DNA of 64,000 nucleotides, taken from the NCBI GenBank assembly GCA_965219875.1, contig CBDCOW010000003.1, forward strand, positions 434,001-498,000, in the 5' to 3' direction. Positions 1 to 8,262 of this stretch are shown here, in pieces. Position numbers and translations under genes: made by a program. Below the pieces are notes generated by a model, which worked only from the letters and a program-made list of their open reading frames with translations, had not been told where the DNA came from and searched no databases. Position 1 is the first letter of the stretch. Every line of letters begins with the position of its first letter. The stretch comes from DAOUKH01 sp965219875 (GTDB lineage: Bacteria; Chloroflexota; Dehalococcoidia; SHYB01).

Positions 1-744
1 CCCCAGCTCTTCCTCTTCGAGGGAGAGACGCAGGGACCCGCCTACGGCGACCCGATGGTCGTCGAGATCAAGACGCGGGGACCGGAGGCGTTCAAGCGCT
101 GGCGGACGCTGGGAGCGGAGCGCAGCCACCCGGCGTCGGTGGCCCAGGCCGCCCTCTACTCGCTCGGCGAGTTCGGCGACCTGCGGGACGCGGTGATCGC
201 CACGATGGACACGGGGGCTCGCACCTGGGACTGGGAGCGGATTCCCGCGGTACGGCTGGAGCGGGCCTTGCGGGACGCCAGCGAGTGGCTGGGTGAGCTT
301 GCCGCTCACCACGTCCGGAGCGGGACTGACCCCGACGCGCTGCCGGAGCGGGACTTCTCCGCAACCAGCTGGCAGTGCCGAAGCTGCCCCTTCCTGGCGG
401 TCTGCCTGCCGGGAGCCGCGGAAGCGAGCGAAGAGACGGAGAACGAGACAGAGACAGAGGAGGTGAGCGACGAAGAGGCACGGGACGCGGTGGCGGCCTA
501 CGCAGAGGCTCAGGAATCCATCAAAGAGCCCGAGAAGGCCAAGCGCGCCGCGCTGGACACCCTGAAGGCGTGGATGCGCCGGCAGGGCGACTCGAAGGCG
601 ACGGTGGGGGGCCGGACGGTCACCCTCGTCAGCTCCACCAGTTACTCGGTGAACCACCGAAGGCTCAACGAGGCCCTCGACCCGGAGGTCCGGGCCGAGA
701 TCGTCACGGAGAGCGAGTCGGAGTACGTGCGGGTGAACACCTAG
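1..744 (+). CDS. PD-(D/E)XK nuclease, Cas4/RecB-like, 5' end outside window
   Basis: The frame is open from base 1, so the N-terminus lies left of the window. The visible 247 codons contain GDPMVVEIKTRG near the start, which fits the D...ExK metal-binding core of the PD-(D/E)XK nuclease fold. Further on is the cluster QCRSCPFLAVC (C-x2-C-x5-C), typical of the iron-sulfur cysteines of Cas4/AddB-type exonucleases. The last ~100 residues are charged and helical and are less familiar. Its place ahead of SSB and RadC-like genes suggests a role in recombination or replication of a mobile element. No Cas1, Cas2 or CRISPR array is nearby, so a CRISPR role is not supported. An internal ATG at 55 exists, but the upstream residues are clearly part of the domain. 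Confidence 0.7.
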   Translation, partial: PQLFLFEGETQGPAYGDPMVVEIKTRGPEAFKRWRTLGAERSHPASVAQAALYSLGEFGDLRDAVIATMDTGARTWDWERIPAVRLERALRDASEWLGELAAHHVRSGTDPDALPERDFSATSWQCRSCPFLAVCLPGAAEASEETENETETEEVSDEEARDAVAAYAEAQESIKEPEKAKRAALDTLKAWMRRQGDSKATVGGRTVTLVSSTSYSVNHRRLNEALDPEVRAEIVTESESEYVRVNT

Positions 745-771
745 ACGCTTCCCCTGCTGGGAGCGCAGGAC

Positions 772-804
772 GGGGCCGTCTGCCCTTATCGGGGAGTCGG
801 CCCC
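772..804 (+). other. Intergenic GC hairpin ahead of ssb
   Basis: GGGGCCG (772-778) pairs with CGGCCCC (798-804) across a 19-base loop and is followed by GCTCTC. Nearly the same hairpin plus GCTCTC recurs at 1294-1324. There is no T-run, so it could be an attenuator, an RNA-processing site or a protein-binding site rather than a terminator. Confidence 0.5.
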
Positions 805-861
805 GCTCTCATTCAACCGGGCGCGGCAACACCGCGCCACTACACACACAAGGAGAATCAC

Positions 862-1245
862 ATGTCACGCACCATCAACAAAGTCGAGCTTCTGGGCAGG
901 GTTGGGACCGACCCCGAGATGCGCTACACGCCGAACGGCACCGCCGTCACCAAGCTGCGGCTGGCGACCGACCGACCCCGCTCCAACGGGGAGACGGAGA
1001 CGGACTGGCACGACGTGACGTGCTGGGCCGGGCTCGCCGAGGCCGTGAACCAGTACGTGGGCAAGGGCCAGCGCATCTACCTCTCAGGCCGCCTTGTCCA
1101 GAACTCCTGGGAGACCGACGACGGCCAGCGCCGCCACCGCACCGAGATACACGCCTCCGAGGTCGTGTTCCTCGACTCCCACAACGGCAACGGCAACGGC
1201 GACGCCGCGGACATCGAGCAGCCGGTCGGCGCCTCTCCCTTCTAG
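862..1245 (+). CDS. ssb: Single-stranded DNA-binding protein
   Basis: This 127-residue protein has the SSB OB-fold. It opens with NKVELLGRVGTDPEMRYTPNGTAV, given here in overlapping parts: strand 1 at residues 6-13 and the RYTPNG loop at 20-25. The segment WHDVTCW and the strand GKGQRIYLSGRL follow. It would coat ssDNA during replication or recombination. The C-terminus ends in ASPF, a weak version of the acidic DDDIPF tail that recruits partners, and the tail is short. AAGGAGA precedes the ATG. It sits in a run of plus-strand genes separated by hairpins. It is probably the mobile element's own SSB, not the chromosomal copy. Confidence 0.93.
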   Translation: MSRTINKVELLGRVGTDPEMRYTPNGTAVTKLRLATDRPRSNGETETDWHDVTCWAGLAEAVNQYVGKGQRIYLSGRLVQNSWETDDGQRRHRTEIHASEVVFLDSHNGNGNGDAADIEQPVGASPF

Positions 1246-1293
1246 CCGGTAGACCCACAACCGCAGAGCGACGCCTTTTCAGAGGCGCACCAC

Positions 1294-1324
1294 GGGGCCG
1301 CTTCCCACTACAGGGGGCGGCCCC
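1294..1324 (+). other. Intergenic GC hairpin ahead of radC-like gene
   Basis: GGGGCCGC (1294-1301) pairs with GCGGCCCC (1317-1324) and is followed by GCTCTC, as at 772-804. It lies 35 bases ahead of the start codon and its ribosome site (AAGGAGG). Confidence 0.5.
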
Positions 1325-1359
1325 GCTCTCTGTCCTAACCGATAGCGAAGGAGGCCGAC

Positions 1360-1866
1360 ATGACCAGGAAGAAGACTTTCACCAAGGACGCTGTTCTGCT
1401 GAACGCGCTCCGCATCAACCTGAGCCTGCTGGGGGAGTTGGCGGTCCGCTACGACGTGGCGACGAGGCCGGAAGGCCCGGAGGACCCGCCCTCCATCGGC
1501 TGCCCCGAAGACGTGCGGAAGCTGCTGGGGCCGGAGATGTCCGGCCTGGCCCAGGAGCAGCTCCGGGTGCTGCTCCTGAACACCAAGAACCTGGTCGTCG
1601 GCCAGCGGGTCGTCTACCAGGGCAACGTGAACTCCTCGATGATCCGGCCGGCCGAGGTGCTGCGCCCCGCCGTCATGGAGGCCGTTCCCAGCATCATCGT
1701 CTGCCATAACCACCCCAGCCAGGACCCGACGCCCAGCCCGGAGGACGCCGCCATCACCAGGGAGCTGGCACAGGCGGGCAAGCTCCTGGGCATCGAACTG
1801 CTGGACCACGTGGTCATCGGCGGGGAGCGGTCCGTCAGCCTCAAGGAACGGGGCCTCATGTCCTGA
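1360..1866 (+). CDS. RadC-like JAB-domain protein
   Basis: This 168-residue protein matches the C-terminal JAB/MPN domain of RadC. The core is HNHPSQDPTPSPED (H116, H118, S126, D129), a JAMM-type metal site, followed by IELLDHVVIG. The N-terminal helix-hairpin-helix of full-length RadC (about 220 residues) is absent, as is usual for RadC-like proteins on plasmids and prophages. Biochemical function is not settled for the family. It has been linked to DNA repair, and the JAMM core suggests a metallopeptidase-like activity. It is the first of three JAMM-type proteins in this window. Confidence 0.85.
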   Translation: MTRKKTFTKDAVLLNALRINLSLLGELAVRYDVATRPEGPEDPPSIGCPEDVRKLLGPEMSGLAQEQLRVLLLNTKNLVVGQRVVYQGNVNSSMIRPAEVLRPAVMEAVPSIIVCHNHPSQDPTPSPEDAAITRELAQAGKLLGIELLDHVVIGGERSVSLKERGLMS

Positions 1867-1945
1867 CGGCCCACGCCGTCCGGCTCTCACGCGGGGGACA
1901 TGCTCCCCAGCGCTTCGCTCTCAACCCACACGCAAGGAGGTCGCA

Positions 1946-2572
1946 ATGCTCGCGACGCACACCATAGACCCCGAAGACCTGTTCACGATAAGCGCAGGCG
2001 GCTTCAACGCCACCGCCGACGCCTTCGCCCGCGACGACCGGACGGACGGCCTCTGGTTCGTCTCGATGGTCGGCTCCCAGACGGCGCTGAAGGCGATCTG
2101 GGCGTCGCTCCTCAAGCAGCCCCCCGACGTCGCCCACATCATCAGGGGGGCCGACGGCATGGCGCTCCACGGCGGCTACGAGCGGTGCATCATCCCGTAC
2201 GAGACGATAGGAACGTGGACGACCAAGATCGCCCGCCTGCCGGTGTCCGGCGGCTGGCACGCGCTCGTCTATACGAAGACCGCGGAGTACGGCTACGAGA
2301 AGGACTCCTTCCTCCTGCTGGCGCAGTCGGAGGAGGAGGCCCCGGCGCTGCACCACCGCTTCCTCGACAAGCGCAGCCCTCTGCCGTTGCACGGCTCCTG
2401 GGCGGACTGGCTCTGGGAGCGGGGCATCGAAGAAGAGGAGATAGTCCCCCTGCAATCGGTGGGCGTCTCCGCCTACCGGTGCTCTCCCAAGGCCAAGAAG
2501 CTGCGGGACGACCTCTCCGACGCCGTGGCGTCGGGCAGGCTCACGCTGCCCAGGGAGGCGTCCGATGGATAG
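1946..2572 (+). CDS. Hypothetical protein, 208 aa
   Basis: I do not recognise this family. The protein is soluble, with no signal peptide or membrane segment. It is rich in aromatic residues (WADWLWERG near residue 155) and has an acidic middle (EEEAP, EEEEIV). AAGGAGG precedes ATG 1946. It overlaps the next gene by 8 bases, so the two are likely translated together. The context (SSB, RadC-like, methylase, helicase) suggests a mobile-element maintenance gene. Codon use matches its neighbours. Confidence 0.7.
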   Translation: MLATHTIDPEDLFTISAGGFNATADAFARDDRTDGLWFVSMVGSQTALKAIWASLLKQPPDVAHIIRGADGMALHGGYERCIIPYETIGTWTTKIARLPVSGGWHALVYTKTAEYGYEKDSFLLLAQSEEEAPALHHRFLDKRSPLPLHGSWADWLWERGIEEEEIVPLQSVGVSAYRCSPKAKKLRDDLSDAVASGRLTLPREASDG

Positions 2573-2972
2573 GACGCTGAAGCGGGCCAAGCGCAACAAC
2601 AAGCGGCGCGGACAGCGCAACCACGGGGCCTGGCAGCGGTTCTCCCCCGACGGGACGACCTGCCGCTACTGCGAGCACGACGGCTCGCAGCACCTGTGCC
2701 GGTCGGGGCAGCCGCACTTCTTCCGGCCCGCGGCGGAGGCGGAGCGGCGGGACCCCTCGGTCATGCTCTACCGCCACACACTGCCGGACGGCGGCTCGAT
2801 GCTGGTGCGGCGGATGACCGTCGCCAACCACGCCGAGCTTGTCACCGCCTTCTGCACGGCCTGCGCCGAGAGCATCGGGACGCACCAGGTCCTGTGCTAC
2901 CAGCGCAACGTGGCTATCGGCGAGGTGGTCGGCATCGACACTCGCCACAAGGACCTGGCAATCGCCGCCTGA
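2565..2972 (+). CDS. Hypothetical Cys-rich protein, possible zinc ribbon
   Basis: This 135-residue protein starts inside the end of the preceding gene (8-base overlap). It has a very basic N-terminus (KRAKRNNKRRG), then CRYC followed by a Cys nine residues on, and later FCTAC. Paired CxxC motifs of this kind often bind zinc. A nucleic-acid-binding role is plausible but unproven. No named family is recognised. Confidence 0.65.
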   Translation: MDRTLKRAKRNNKRRGQRNHGAWQRFSPDGTTCRYCEHDGSQHLCRSGQPHFFRPAAEAERRDPSVMLYRHTLPDGGSMLVRRMTVANHAELVTAFCTACAESIGTHQVLCYQRNVAIGEVVGIDTRHKDLAIAA

Positions 2973-3009
2973 CGCGGCGCACGACACCAGACATGAAAGG
3001 AGAGACGAC

Positions 3010-4059
3010 ATGAGACTCGCTGCACAAGCCAAAGGGGGCTACTATCCGACTCCCGACCGGGTGGTGGACCTGGTCGCCGAGCTGATTCACACCCCCACCG
3101 GCTCCTACCACCGGGGCCGGGAGACCATCCGCATCCTCGACCCCTGCTGCGGGGCCGGGGACGCGCTGGAGAGGCTGGCCGAGGGCCTGTCCAGGCCCAA
3201 CGCCATCCCCATCGAGACCTACGGCGTGGAGCTGCACCGGGACAGGGCCGAGGAGGCCGAGAAGCGGCTCCACCGCACCCTCGCGGCGGACCTGTTCGCC
3301 ACGTCCATAGCGAACGGGGCCTTCGGCCTGCTGCTATTGAATCCTCCCTACGACTATGACTCGGAAGACAAGCGGACGGAGCACGCCTTCCTGACGCAAA
3401 CCACGCGCTACCTGGCCGAGAGCGGCCTGCTGGTCTTCATCGTGCCCCGGCAGCGCCTCGCGGTCTCGGCCCGGTATCTCTCCACCCACTACGGGCGGAT
3501 GCGCTGCTGGGCCTTCCCCGACCCCGAGCGGGAGGTCTTCGACCAGGTGGTCCTGATGGGCTACCGCAAGGCCGACCCCGTTCCCGACGCCACAGCCGAG
3601 AGCATGGCGCTGGAGTGGGCGGTGGGGGAGCCGGAGCCTTTGCGCTCCCAGCGCAACTCCTACTCCTACCCGGAGTACACCCCCGCCACGACGCCGAGCG
3701 GCGACGTCCTGTTCACCACCCGCACCGTTGATCCGGCCGCGGCTGCTGCCGAGGCACGGCGGTCGGGGCTCTGGGCCAGCACGGAGATAACCGACTCTCT
3801 GTGGCCCGCGAAAGACAGCCGCACCCGGCCGCTGATGCCCCTCAGACGGGGGCACATGGCGATGCTGGTGGCGGCGGGCTTCCTCGACAACCTGGTGCTC
3901 GAAGCCGACGACAGGCGCATCCTGGTCAAGGGCCGCACGTCGAAGGATATGGTGCTGGTGGAGGACGCCCCGGAGAAGGAGGTCCACCGCGAGAAGCTGA
4001 CGACGACCGTGGTGGCCCTCGACCTCGACGACGGACGGATCGAGGACATCGCCGCCTAG
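3010..4059 (+). CDS. DUF6094-type N-6 DNA methylase
   Basis: The start at ATG 3010 has AAAGGAG seven bases upstream; the frame is open further upstream but without homology. The 349-residue protein begins GGYYPTP and has the SAM-binding motif DPCCGAGDAL (from D44). The catalytic motif NPPY (N111-Y114) belongs to adenine-N6/cytosine-N4 methyltransferases. This layout, with a PxP motif ahead of motif I, is that of the DUF6094/Eco57I-like methylases common on plasmids and phages. No matching restriction subunit is adjacent, so it may be an orphan protective or regulatory methylase. Confidence 0.82.
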   Translation: MRLAAQAKGGYYPTPDRVVDLVAELIHTPTGSYHRGRETIRILDPCCGAGDALERLAEGLSRPNAIPIETYGVELHRDRAEEAEKRLHRTLAADLFATSIANGAFGLLLLNPPYDYDSEDKRTEHAFLTQTTRYLAESGLLVFIVPRQRLAVSARYLSTHYGRMRCWAFPDPEREVFDQVVLMGYRKADPVPDATAESMALEWAVGEPEPLRSQRNSYSYPEYTPATTPSGDVLFTTRTVDPAAAAAEARRSGLWASTEITDSLWPAKDSRTRPLMPLRRGHMAMLVAAGFLDNLVLEADDRRILVKGRTSKDMVLVEDAPEKEVHREKLTTTVVALDLDDGRIEDIAA

Positions 4060-4089
4060 CTCGGACGGCTCACCCCGAGCCGCGCAACG

Positions 4090-4122
4090 AGGCCCCGTTG
4101 GTCCATTCGACCTGCGGGGCCT
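4090..4122 (+). other. Intergenic GC hairpin
   Basis: AGGCCCCG (4090-4097) pairs with CGGGGCCT (4115-4122), followed by TCGCTCT. It belongs to the same hairpin series as 772 and 1294, but with the arms in the opposite order. A smaller hairpin (CGGCTC/GAGCCG) immediately precedes it after the methylase stop. Confidence 0.5.
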
Positions 4123-4179
4123 TCGCTCTATCGGAACGACTCTGAAGACCCCTCTTATCAAGGAAAGGAAGGTCGAACG

Positions 4180-4389
4180 ATGCAGACGACCATGACCCTC
4201 GAAGCCTGCTGCCGGTGCGGGCAGCCCATCGCCCCCGGCGAACCGGCCATGCAGACCGCCTCGGTGGACATCGACGCCTACGGCAGGGCCGTTTCCTCGC
4301 CGGTGAAGGCATACCACCTGACGGGACGCTGCTACGACGACGCAAAAGCTGCCGAGACCGCCCGCAGGGAGACCCTGAAAGCCGCATAG
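4180..4389 (+). CDS. Small Cys-containing protein, 69 aa
   Basis: AAGGAAAGGA precedes ATG 4180. The product has CCRCGQPI near the N-terminus (C-x2-C type) and later YHLTGRCYD, giving a plausible Cys/Cys/His/Cys metal site. The size and motif suggest a small zinc-finger protein. No family is recognised. It lies between two hairpin clusters, like its neighbours. Confidence 0.6.
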   Translation: MQTTMTLEACCRCGQPIAPGEPAMQTASVDIDAYGRAVSSPVKAYHLTGRCYDDAKAAETARRETLKAA

Positions 4390-4390
4390 A

Positions 4391-4498
4391 CGGCTCGCAC
4401 CGAGCCGCACTCACGAGGCCCGCCAACGGCGCGGGCCTCGCACGTTCAAGCAACCGCCTGGGGACGTTTCCGGGGACCCGCGACACGCAAACGTCCCC
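4391..4498 (+). other. Three consecutive hairpins before helicase gene
   Basis: CGGCTCG/CGAGCCG (4391-4407), GAGGCCCGC/GCGGGCCTC (4415-4439) and GGGGACGTTT/AAACGTCCCC (4460-4498) follow one another. The first two resemble transcription-stop or processing hairpins but lack a U-tract. The third has a 10-bp stem and a 19-base loop. Together they fill most of the 180-base gap before the helicase gene. Confidence 0.55.
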
Positions 4499-4569
4499 AC
4501 CGGGGGCGTGGTGCGTCTAGGGTCCCGGCGTCGTCCTCCGGCCCACCACGGAATAGGAGGACGACTTAC

Positions 4570-6903
4570 ATGAACCTCGGAGGTTTCATAGACACGTTCA
4601 AGGACGCGATAGCCAAGAGGGTTGTCGAGTCCTACCCGCCGCTCTACCGGCCCTCGGAGAACGGCGGCACGATCCCCAGGCTGCTCCGCAAGCCCCTGGG
4701 GGCGCAGGCCGATGCCATCAGGGGCGCGGCCCTCTCGCTCAAGGCCCACCGGGGCACCACGGTCGTCGGCGAGATGGGCACCGGCAAGACCTTCATCGGC
4801 GCGGCGGCGGCATACATGGCGGGATTCCAGCGGGTGCTCATCATCTGCCCGCCCCACCTGGTGCCCAAGTGGAAGCGGGAGGTGGAGATGACGGTGCACG
4901 GCGTCCGCGCCGCCATCGTCGAGTCCATCACCGACCTGGAGCGGCTTCGCCTCTCCGTCGGGTCCGGCCCGCTGTTCGTAGTGATGAGCCGTGAGAAGGC
5001 CAAGCTGTCCTACCGCTGGATGCCCGCCGTGATACAGCGGTGGGCCGTCTCGAAGGGAAGGCTCCTGCGGGACGAGGAGACGGGGGAGCCCTTCCGCATC
5101 CCCTGCTGCCCCGACTGCACGGCGCAGGTGGTGGACAAGGACGGCGTGCCGCTGACCGACGCCGACCTGAACCGCCGCAAGCACACCTGCGCCGTCTGCG
5201 ACGCCCCCCTCTGGCAGGCCGACAGGTCCGGCCCGGCCCGCTATCCCTTGGCCGACTACATCAAGCACCGGATGAAGGGCTTCTTCGACCTGCTCATCGG
5301 TGACGAGGTCCATGAGTTCAAGGGGCGCGGCTCTGCCCAGGGCATCGCCGCCGGCATCCTCGCAGACGTGTGCGGCAAGTCCCTCTCCCTGACGGGCACG
5401 CTCCTCGGCGGCTACTCCTCGACCATCTTCCACCTGCTCTACCGGTTCTCGCCGGAGATCAGGACGGAGTTCGGGCGCTCCGACGAGCACCGCTGGATAC
5501 AGCGGTACGGCTTCGAGGAGGTCACCGTCGGCAAGCCCGACGACGACGCGGTGGAGGACGGGCGCAACAGCAGGCGCCGCAGCTTCCGCAAGGTTACCAG
5601 GGAGCGGCCGGGGCTGGTGCCCAGCGCCCTCTTCCACATCATCGGGAACACCGTCTTCCTCAGACTGGCGGACGTTGCCTCCGGCCTGCCGGACTACGAG
5701 GAGAAGATCCTCGTGTCCTCGATGGACTCGGAGGAGGACGCGACGGGCTACTCCCAGCGCAGCGCCTACAACCACGTGTTCGAAGAGCTGAAGAAAGAGC
5801 TGGCGGCCGCCCTCAAGAGCGGCTCCAAACGCCTGTTGGCGACCTACCTCCAGACCCTGTTGGCCTACCCGGACGGCTGCACCAGGGGGGAGACGGTCTT
5901 CGACCCCAGGACGGGCGACGTGATCGTGCAGGTGCCGCCCCTGTCCGAGGAGAAGCTCTACCCGAAGGAGCAGGCGCTCATCGACCTGGTGGCCGCAGAG
6001 CGGCTGGAGGGAAGGCGGGTGCTGGTCTACGTCACCCATACGGGGACGCGTGACATCACCGGGCGGATGGACGACTTCCTCACCCGGCACGGGTTCCGGG
6101 TGGCGGTGATGAAGGCTGACGCGGTGGCCCCGAACCGCCGTGAGGCGTGGGTGGCCGACAAGGTGAAGGAGGGCATCGACGTGCTCATCTGCCACCCCAG
6201 GCTGGTGCAGACCGGCCTCGACCTCATCGACTTCCCGACAATCGTCTGGGACGAAACGGACTATAGCGTCTACGTCGTCCGGCAGGCGTCGCGGCGGTCG
6301 TGGCGCATCGGGCAAACCCGCCCGGTGAAGGTGGTGTTCATGTCCTACCGGAACACCCTCCAGGCGGACGCGCTGAAGCTGGTGGCGAAGAAGATGCAGA
6401 GCTCCCTGGCTGTCGAGGGGGAGCTGCCGGAGGACGGGCTGGCCGCATACGGCGACGACGGCGACGACATGATGATGGCCCTGGCCCGCAGGATCGTCAG
6501 CGGCGACGAGGAGGGCACCGAGACGATGGAGGAGGTGTTCGCCCAGGCCAGGAACGCCGAGAGCGAGGCCGAGGAGCTGCTGGTGGACGACGGCTGGAAG
6601 GTCGTCGAAGTGGAGCCGGAGGCCGTCGCGGTCAACGGCAACGGCAACGGCCACCACGACGACCTGTTCGGGCCGACGGTGGAGCTTGTCCCGGTCAACG
6701 GCCGACACGCCAACGCCAACGGGAACGGCCACCACGAGGACGAGGCCCCGGAGGCGCAGCAGTCGCTCTTCTCCTGGGCGGAGTTCATGGCCGAAGAGCC
6801 GGTCAAGCCCAGGGGCCGCAAGACCCAGGCCCCGTCACTGTCCCTGTTTGCGTGGGCGGTGGAACAGGAGCGGGAGGAAGAGCCGGTCGGCGCGGGACGC
6901 TAG
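4570..6903 (+). CDS. SNF2-family DEAD/DEAH helicase-like ATPase
   Basis: This 777-residue protein has Walker A GEMGTGKT (67-74), a DEVH box (245-248) and a C-terminal helicase half ending in the SNF2 motif VI region, with RRSWRIGQTRPV. Between motifs I and II lies a zinc-ribbon-like insert: CCPDC at 179-183 and CAVC at 207-210. The last ~150 residues are low-complexity, acidic and Asn/Gly/His-rich (NGNGNGHHDD), then end in a basic linker. SNF2-type ATPases translocate on dsDNA and remodel protein-DNA complexes. Similar proteins accompany DUF6094 methylases on plasmids and ICEs. AGGAGGACG precedes ATG 4570. Confidence 0.88.
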   Translation: MNLGGFIDTFKDAIAKRVVESYPPLYRPSENGGTIPRLLRKPLGAQADAIRGAALSLKAHRGTTVVGEMGTGKTFIGAAAAYMAGFQRVLIICPPHLVPKWKREVEMTVHGVRAAIVESITDLERLRLSVGSGPLFVVMSREKAKLSYRWMPAVIQRWAVSKGRLLRDEETGEPFRIPCCPDCTAQVVDKDGVPLTDADLNRRKHTCAVCDAPLWQADRSGPARYPLADYIKHRMKGFFDLLIGDEVHEFKGRGSAQGIAAGILADVCGKSLSLTGTLLGGYSSTIFHLLYRFSPEIRTEFGRSDEHRWIQRYGFEEVTVGKPDDDAVEDGRNSRRRSFRKVTRERPGLVPSALFHIIGNTVFLRLADVASGLPDYEEKILVSSMDSEEDATGYSQRSAYNHVFEELKKELAAALKSGSKRLLATYLQTLLAYPDGCTRGETVFDPRTGDVIVQVPPLSEEKLYPKEQALIDLVAAERLEGRRVLVYVTHTGTRDITGRMDDFLTRHGFRVAVMKADAVAPNRREAWVADKVKEGIDVLICHPRLVQTGLDLIDFPTIVWDETDYSVYVVRQASRRSWRIGQTRPVKVVFMSYRNTLQADALKLVAKKMQSSLAVEGELPEDGLAAYGDDGDDMMMALARRIVSGDEEGTETMEEVFAQARNAESEAEELLVDDGWKVVEVEPEAVAVNGNGNGHHDDLFGPTVELVPVNGRHANANGNGHHEDEAPEAQQSLFSWAEFMAEEPVKPRGRKTQAPSLSLFAWAVEQEREEEPVGAGR

Positions 6904-6910
6904 ACCGCAA
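6880..6910 (+). repeat. 31-bp direct repeat, left copy
   Basis: This stretch spans the last codons and stop of the helicase gene. It matches 11419-11449 at 29 of 31 bases, counted by eye. The two copies bracket the PRTRC gene block. Confidence 0.8.
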
Positions 6911-6996
6911 GGCACGGGAGAGGTCGTCGCTAACGGAGCGGCGGCCTCCCCGCAAATGGCAATGCAACAGCACCAAGCAAGAAAAGGAGAAGAACG

Positions 6997-7203
6997 ATGG
7001 CAAGAGTATTCGTATACGACGACAGAGAGTTCCCCGACCCGGACCCCCAGATGAGCGTCGACCAGGTGAAGGCAACCCTCTCCGACTTCTACGGAGAGAT
7101 CGCCAACGCCTCGGTCAAGGAGACCAAGCGCGGCGAAGACACCATCTACGAGTTCCAGCGGCGGGTGGGCACCAAGGGGGTCTTCACCCCCGCCCGGAGC
7201 TAG
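6997..7203 (+). CDS. PRTRC system protein C
   Basis: This 68-residue protein fits PRTRC protein C: an N-terminal strand (ARVFVYDDREFPDPDP), a helix (VDQVKATLSDFYGEIANA) and strands ending YEFQRRVGTKG. That order is compatible with a ubiquitin-like beta-grasp fold. No terminal Gly-Gly is present; the end is TPARS. AAAGGAGAAG precedes the ATG. PRTRC (ParB-related, ThiF-related cassette) genes travel on plasmids and ICEs and their function is unknown. The B, A and ThiF members follow downstream. Confidence 0.8.
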   Translation: MARVFVYDDREFPDPDPQMSVDQVKATLSDFYGEIANASVKETKRGEDTIYEFQRRVGTKGVFTPARS

Positions 7204-7216
7204 AGGAGGGAGTCCG

Positions 7217-7447
7217 ATGGACAACCGTACCCTTGCCGGTCTGCTGGCGGCAACGCCGGCGGCGGACCTGAGAATCCTTGAGCTCACGGCGGAGCTCACA
7301 CGGCCCGACGGCTCCTTCGACCTGGAGGCCGCGGCCGCACGGCAGTCAGACGTGGAGTCGGCCTGCGTCCAGGCCCAGGACTACGCGGCGGCCACGGGCC
7401 GCCTGCTGGAGGCGCTGCGATGGCAGCTCCGGCCCCGGCGCAACTGA
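7217..7447 (+). CDS. Hypothetical protein, 76 aa
   Basis: This is a short acidic-helical protein, Ala/Leu rich, with AGAGGAGGGA ahead of ATG 7217. It overlaps the next reading frame by 28 bases. No family is recognised. Its conserved position inside a PRTRC block is the only hint of function. Confidence 0.55.
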   Translation: MDNRTLAGLLAATPAADLRILELTAELTRPDGSFDLEAAAARQSDVESACVQAQDYAAATGRLLEALRWQLRPRRN

Positions 7448-8262
7448 GCGGCCTGGCGGGACTGCTCCTGCGGCGTCCGCCGTCGCTGCGGGAGCTGGTC
7501 ACGCTGGTCGGATACGCCGACGACTACGCATGGTTCGTGGGGCTGGTGCGCCGCCTCTTCCCCCAGGAGGCGGAGGCGGCGCTTTCGGCCCCCGACGTAC
7601 GCGGGAGAGTGGAACGCTTCGCCAATCTCTTCGGAGAGCGGCACTTCCCCCTCTACGCGCCGTTCATCGAGTTCTGGACGGAGGAGGAGGGGGAACAGCC
7701 TCCGTGGTCCTGGCTGAGGCAGGGCATCCCCTTCGACCTGATGGGCTTCGGCTACGACGGCCTCCACGAGATGTGGGACGGCTACCGCGAGGGGCTCTCG
7801 GCAATGGCCCTGCTGGTCAAGCCCGCTGACGCCTACTACGACGGCCCCGACGGGATACGGGTGGCCTGGCTGGAGTCAGCCGCCGAACGCATCCCGCAAG
7901 AGACATTGGAGAGGATTCCCCAGGGCGGCATACCCCTGGACGACCTCGCCGAGGCGCTCAAAGAGACGAAGTTCGAGGGGGCGGCGCAAGCCTGCTCCTG
8001 GGTCCTCGCCGAGACCGGCAACTTCTTCCTCGACCACACCTACGAGGACGGCAATTACGACGGCTTCTCCGACCCCTGGGACGACGACATCATCGCGGAG
8101 GGGACGGAGGAGTGGCGCAAGGCCAGCGCCCTGATGGACTCGGTCAGCCGGTTGATCGACTGGCTGGAGGAGGACATTCCCGGCCGCTTCGCCGAGCTGC
8201 TGGACTTCGTCCTGGAGCGGCTCCCCGAACAAGGAAAGGAGGACAACGACGATGAGCAATGA
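7420..8262 (+). CDS. Hypothetical PRTRC-cassette protein, 280 aa
   Basis: This mostly helical soluble protein is rich in Trp, Tyr and acidic residues and ends in a highly acidic tail (EQGKEDNDDEQ). It overlaps both the preceding gene (28 bases) and the PRTRC B gene (11 bases), so it is an integral operon member. It could be the local equivalent of PRTRC protein F, which occupies similar positions, but I see no diagnostic motif. The start at 7420 (ATG) is inside the previous gene; later starts are possible. Confidence 0.6.
   Translation: MAAPAPAQLSGLAGLLLRRPPSLRELVTLVGYADDYAWFVGLVRRLFPQEAEAALSAPDVRGRVERFANLFGERHFPLYAPFIEFWTEEEGEQPPWSWLRQGIPFDLMGFGYDGLHEMWDGYREGLSAMALLVKPADAYYDGPDGIRVAWLESAAERIPQETLERIPQGGIPLDDLAEALKETKFEGAAQACSWVLAETGNFFLDHTYEDGNYDGFSDPWDDDIIAEGTEEWRKASALMDSVSRLIDWLEEDIPGRFAELLDFVLERLPEQGKEDNDDEQ

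Noticed and set aside
1..744. Cas4-like nuclease as evidence for a CRISPR locus.
   Set aside because: No array, Cas1 or Cas2 is present. Solo Cas4-like nucleases are common on mobile elements.
1360..1866. RadC-like JAB protein as the deubiquitinase of the distant Ubl operon.
   Set aside because: It matches RadC rather than DUB-type JAMM proteins, and the Ubl operon has its own JAMM gene.
4411..6735. A 774-codon minus-strand reading frame opposite the helicase gene.
   Set aside because: It is antisense to a strongly supported SNF2 gene, is rich in Val/His/Asp/Gly as expected of a shadow frame in GC-rich DNA, and shows no domain.
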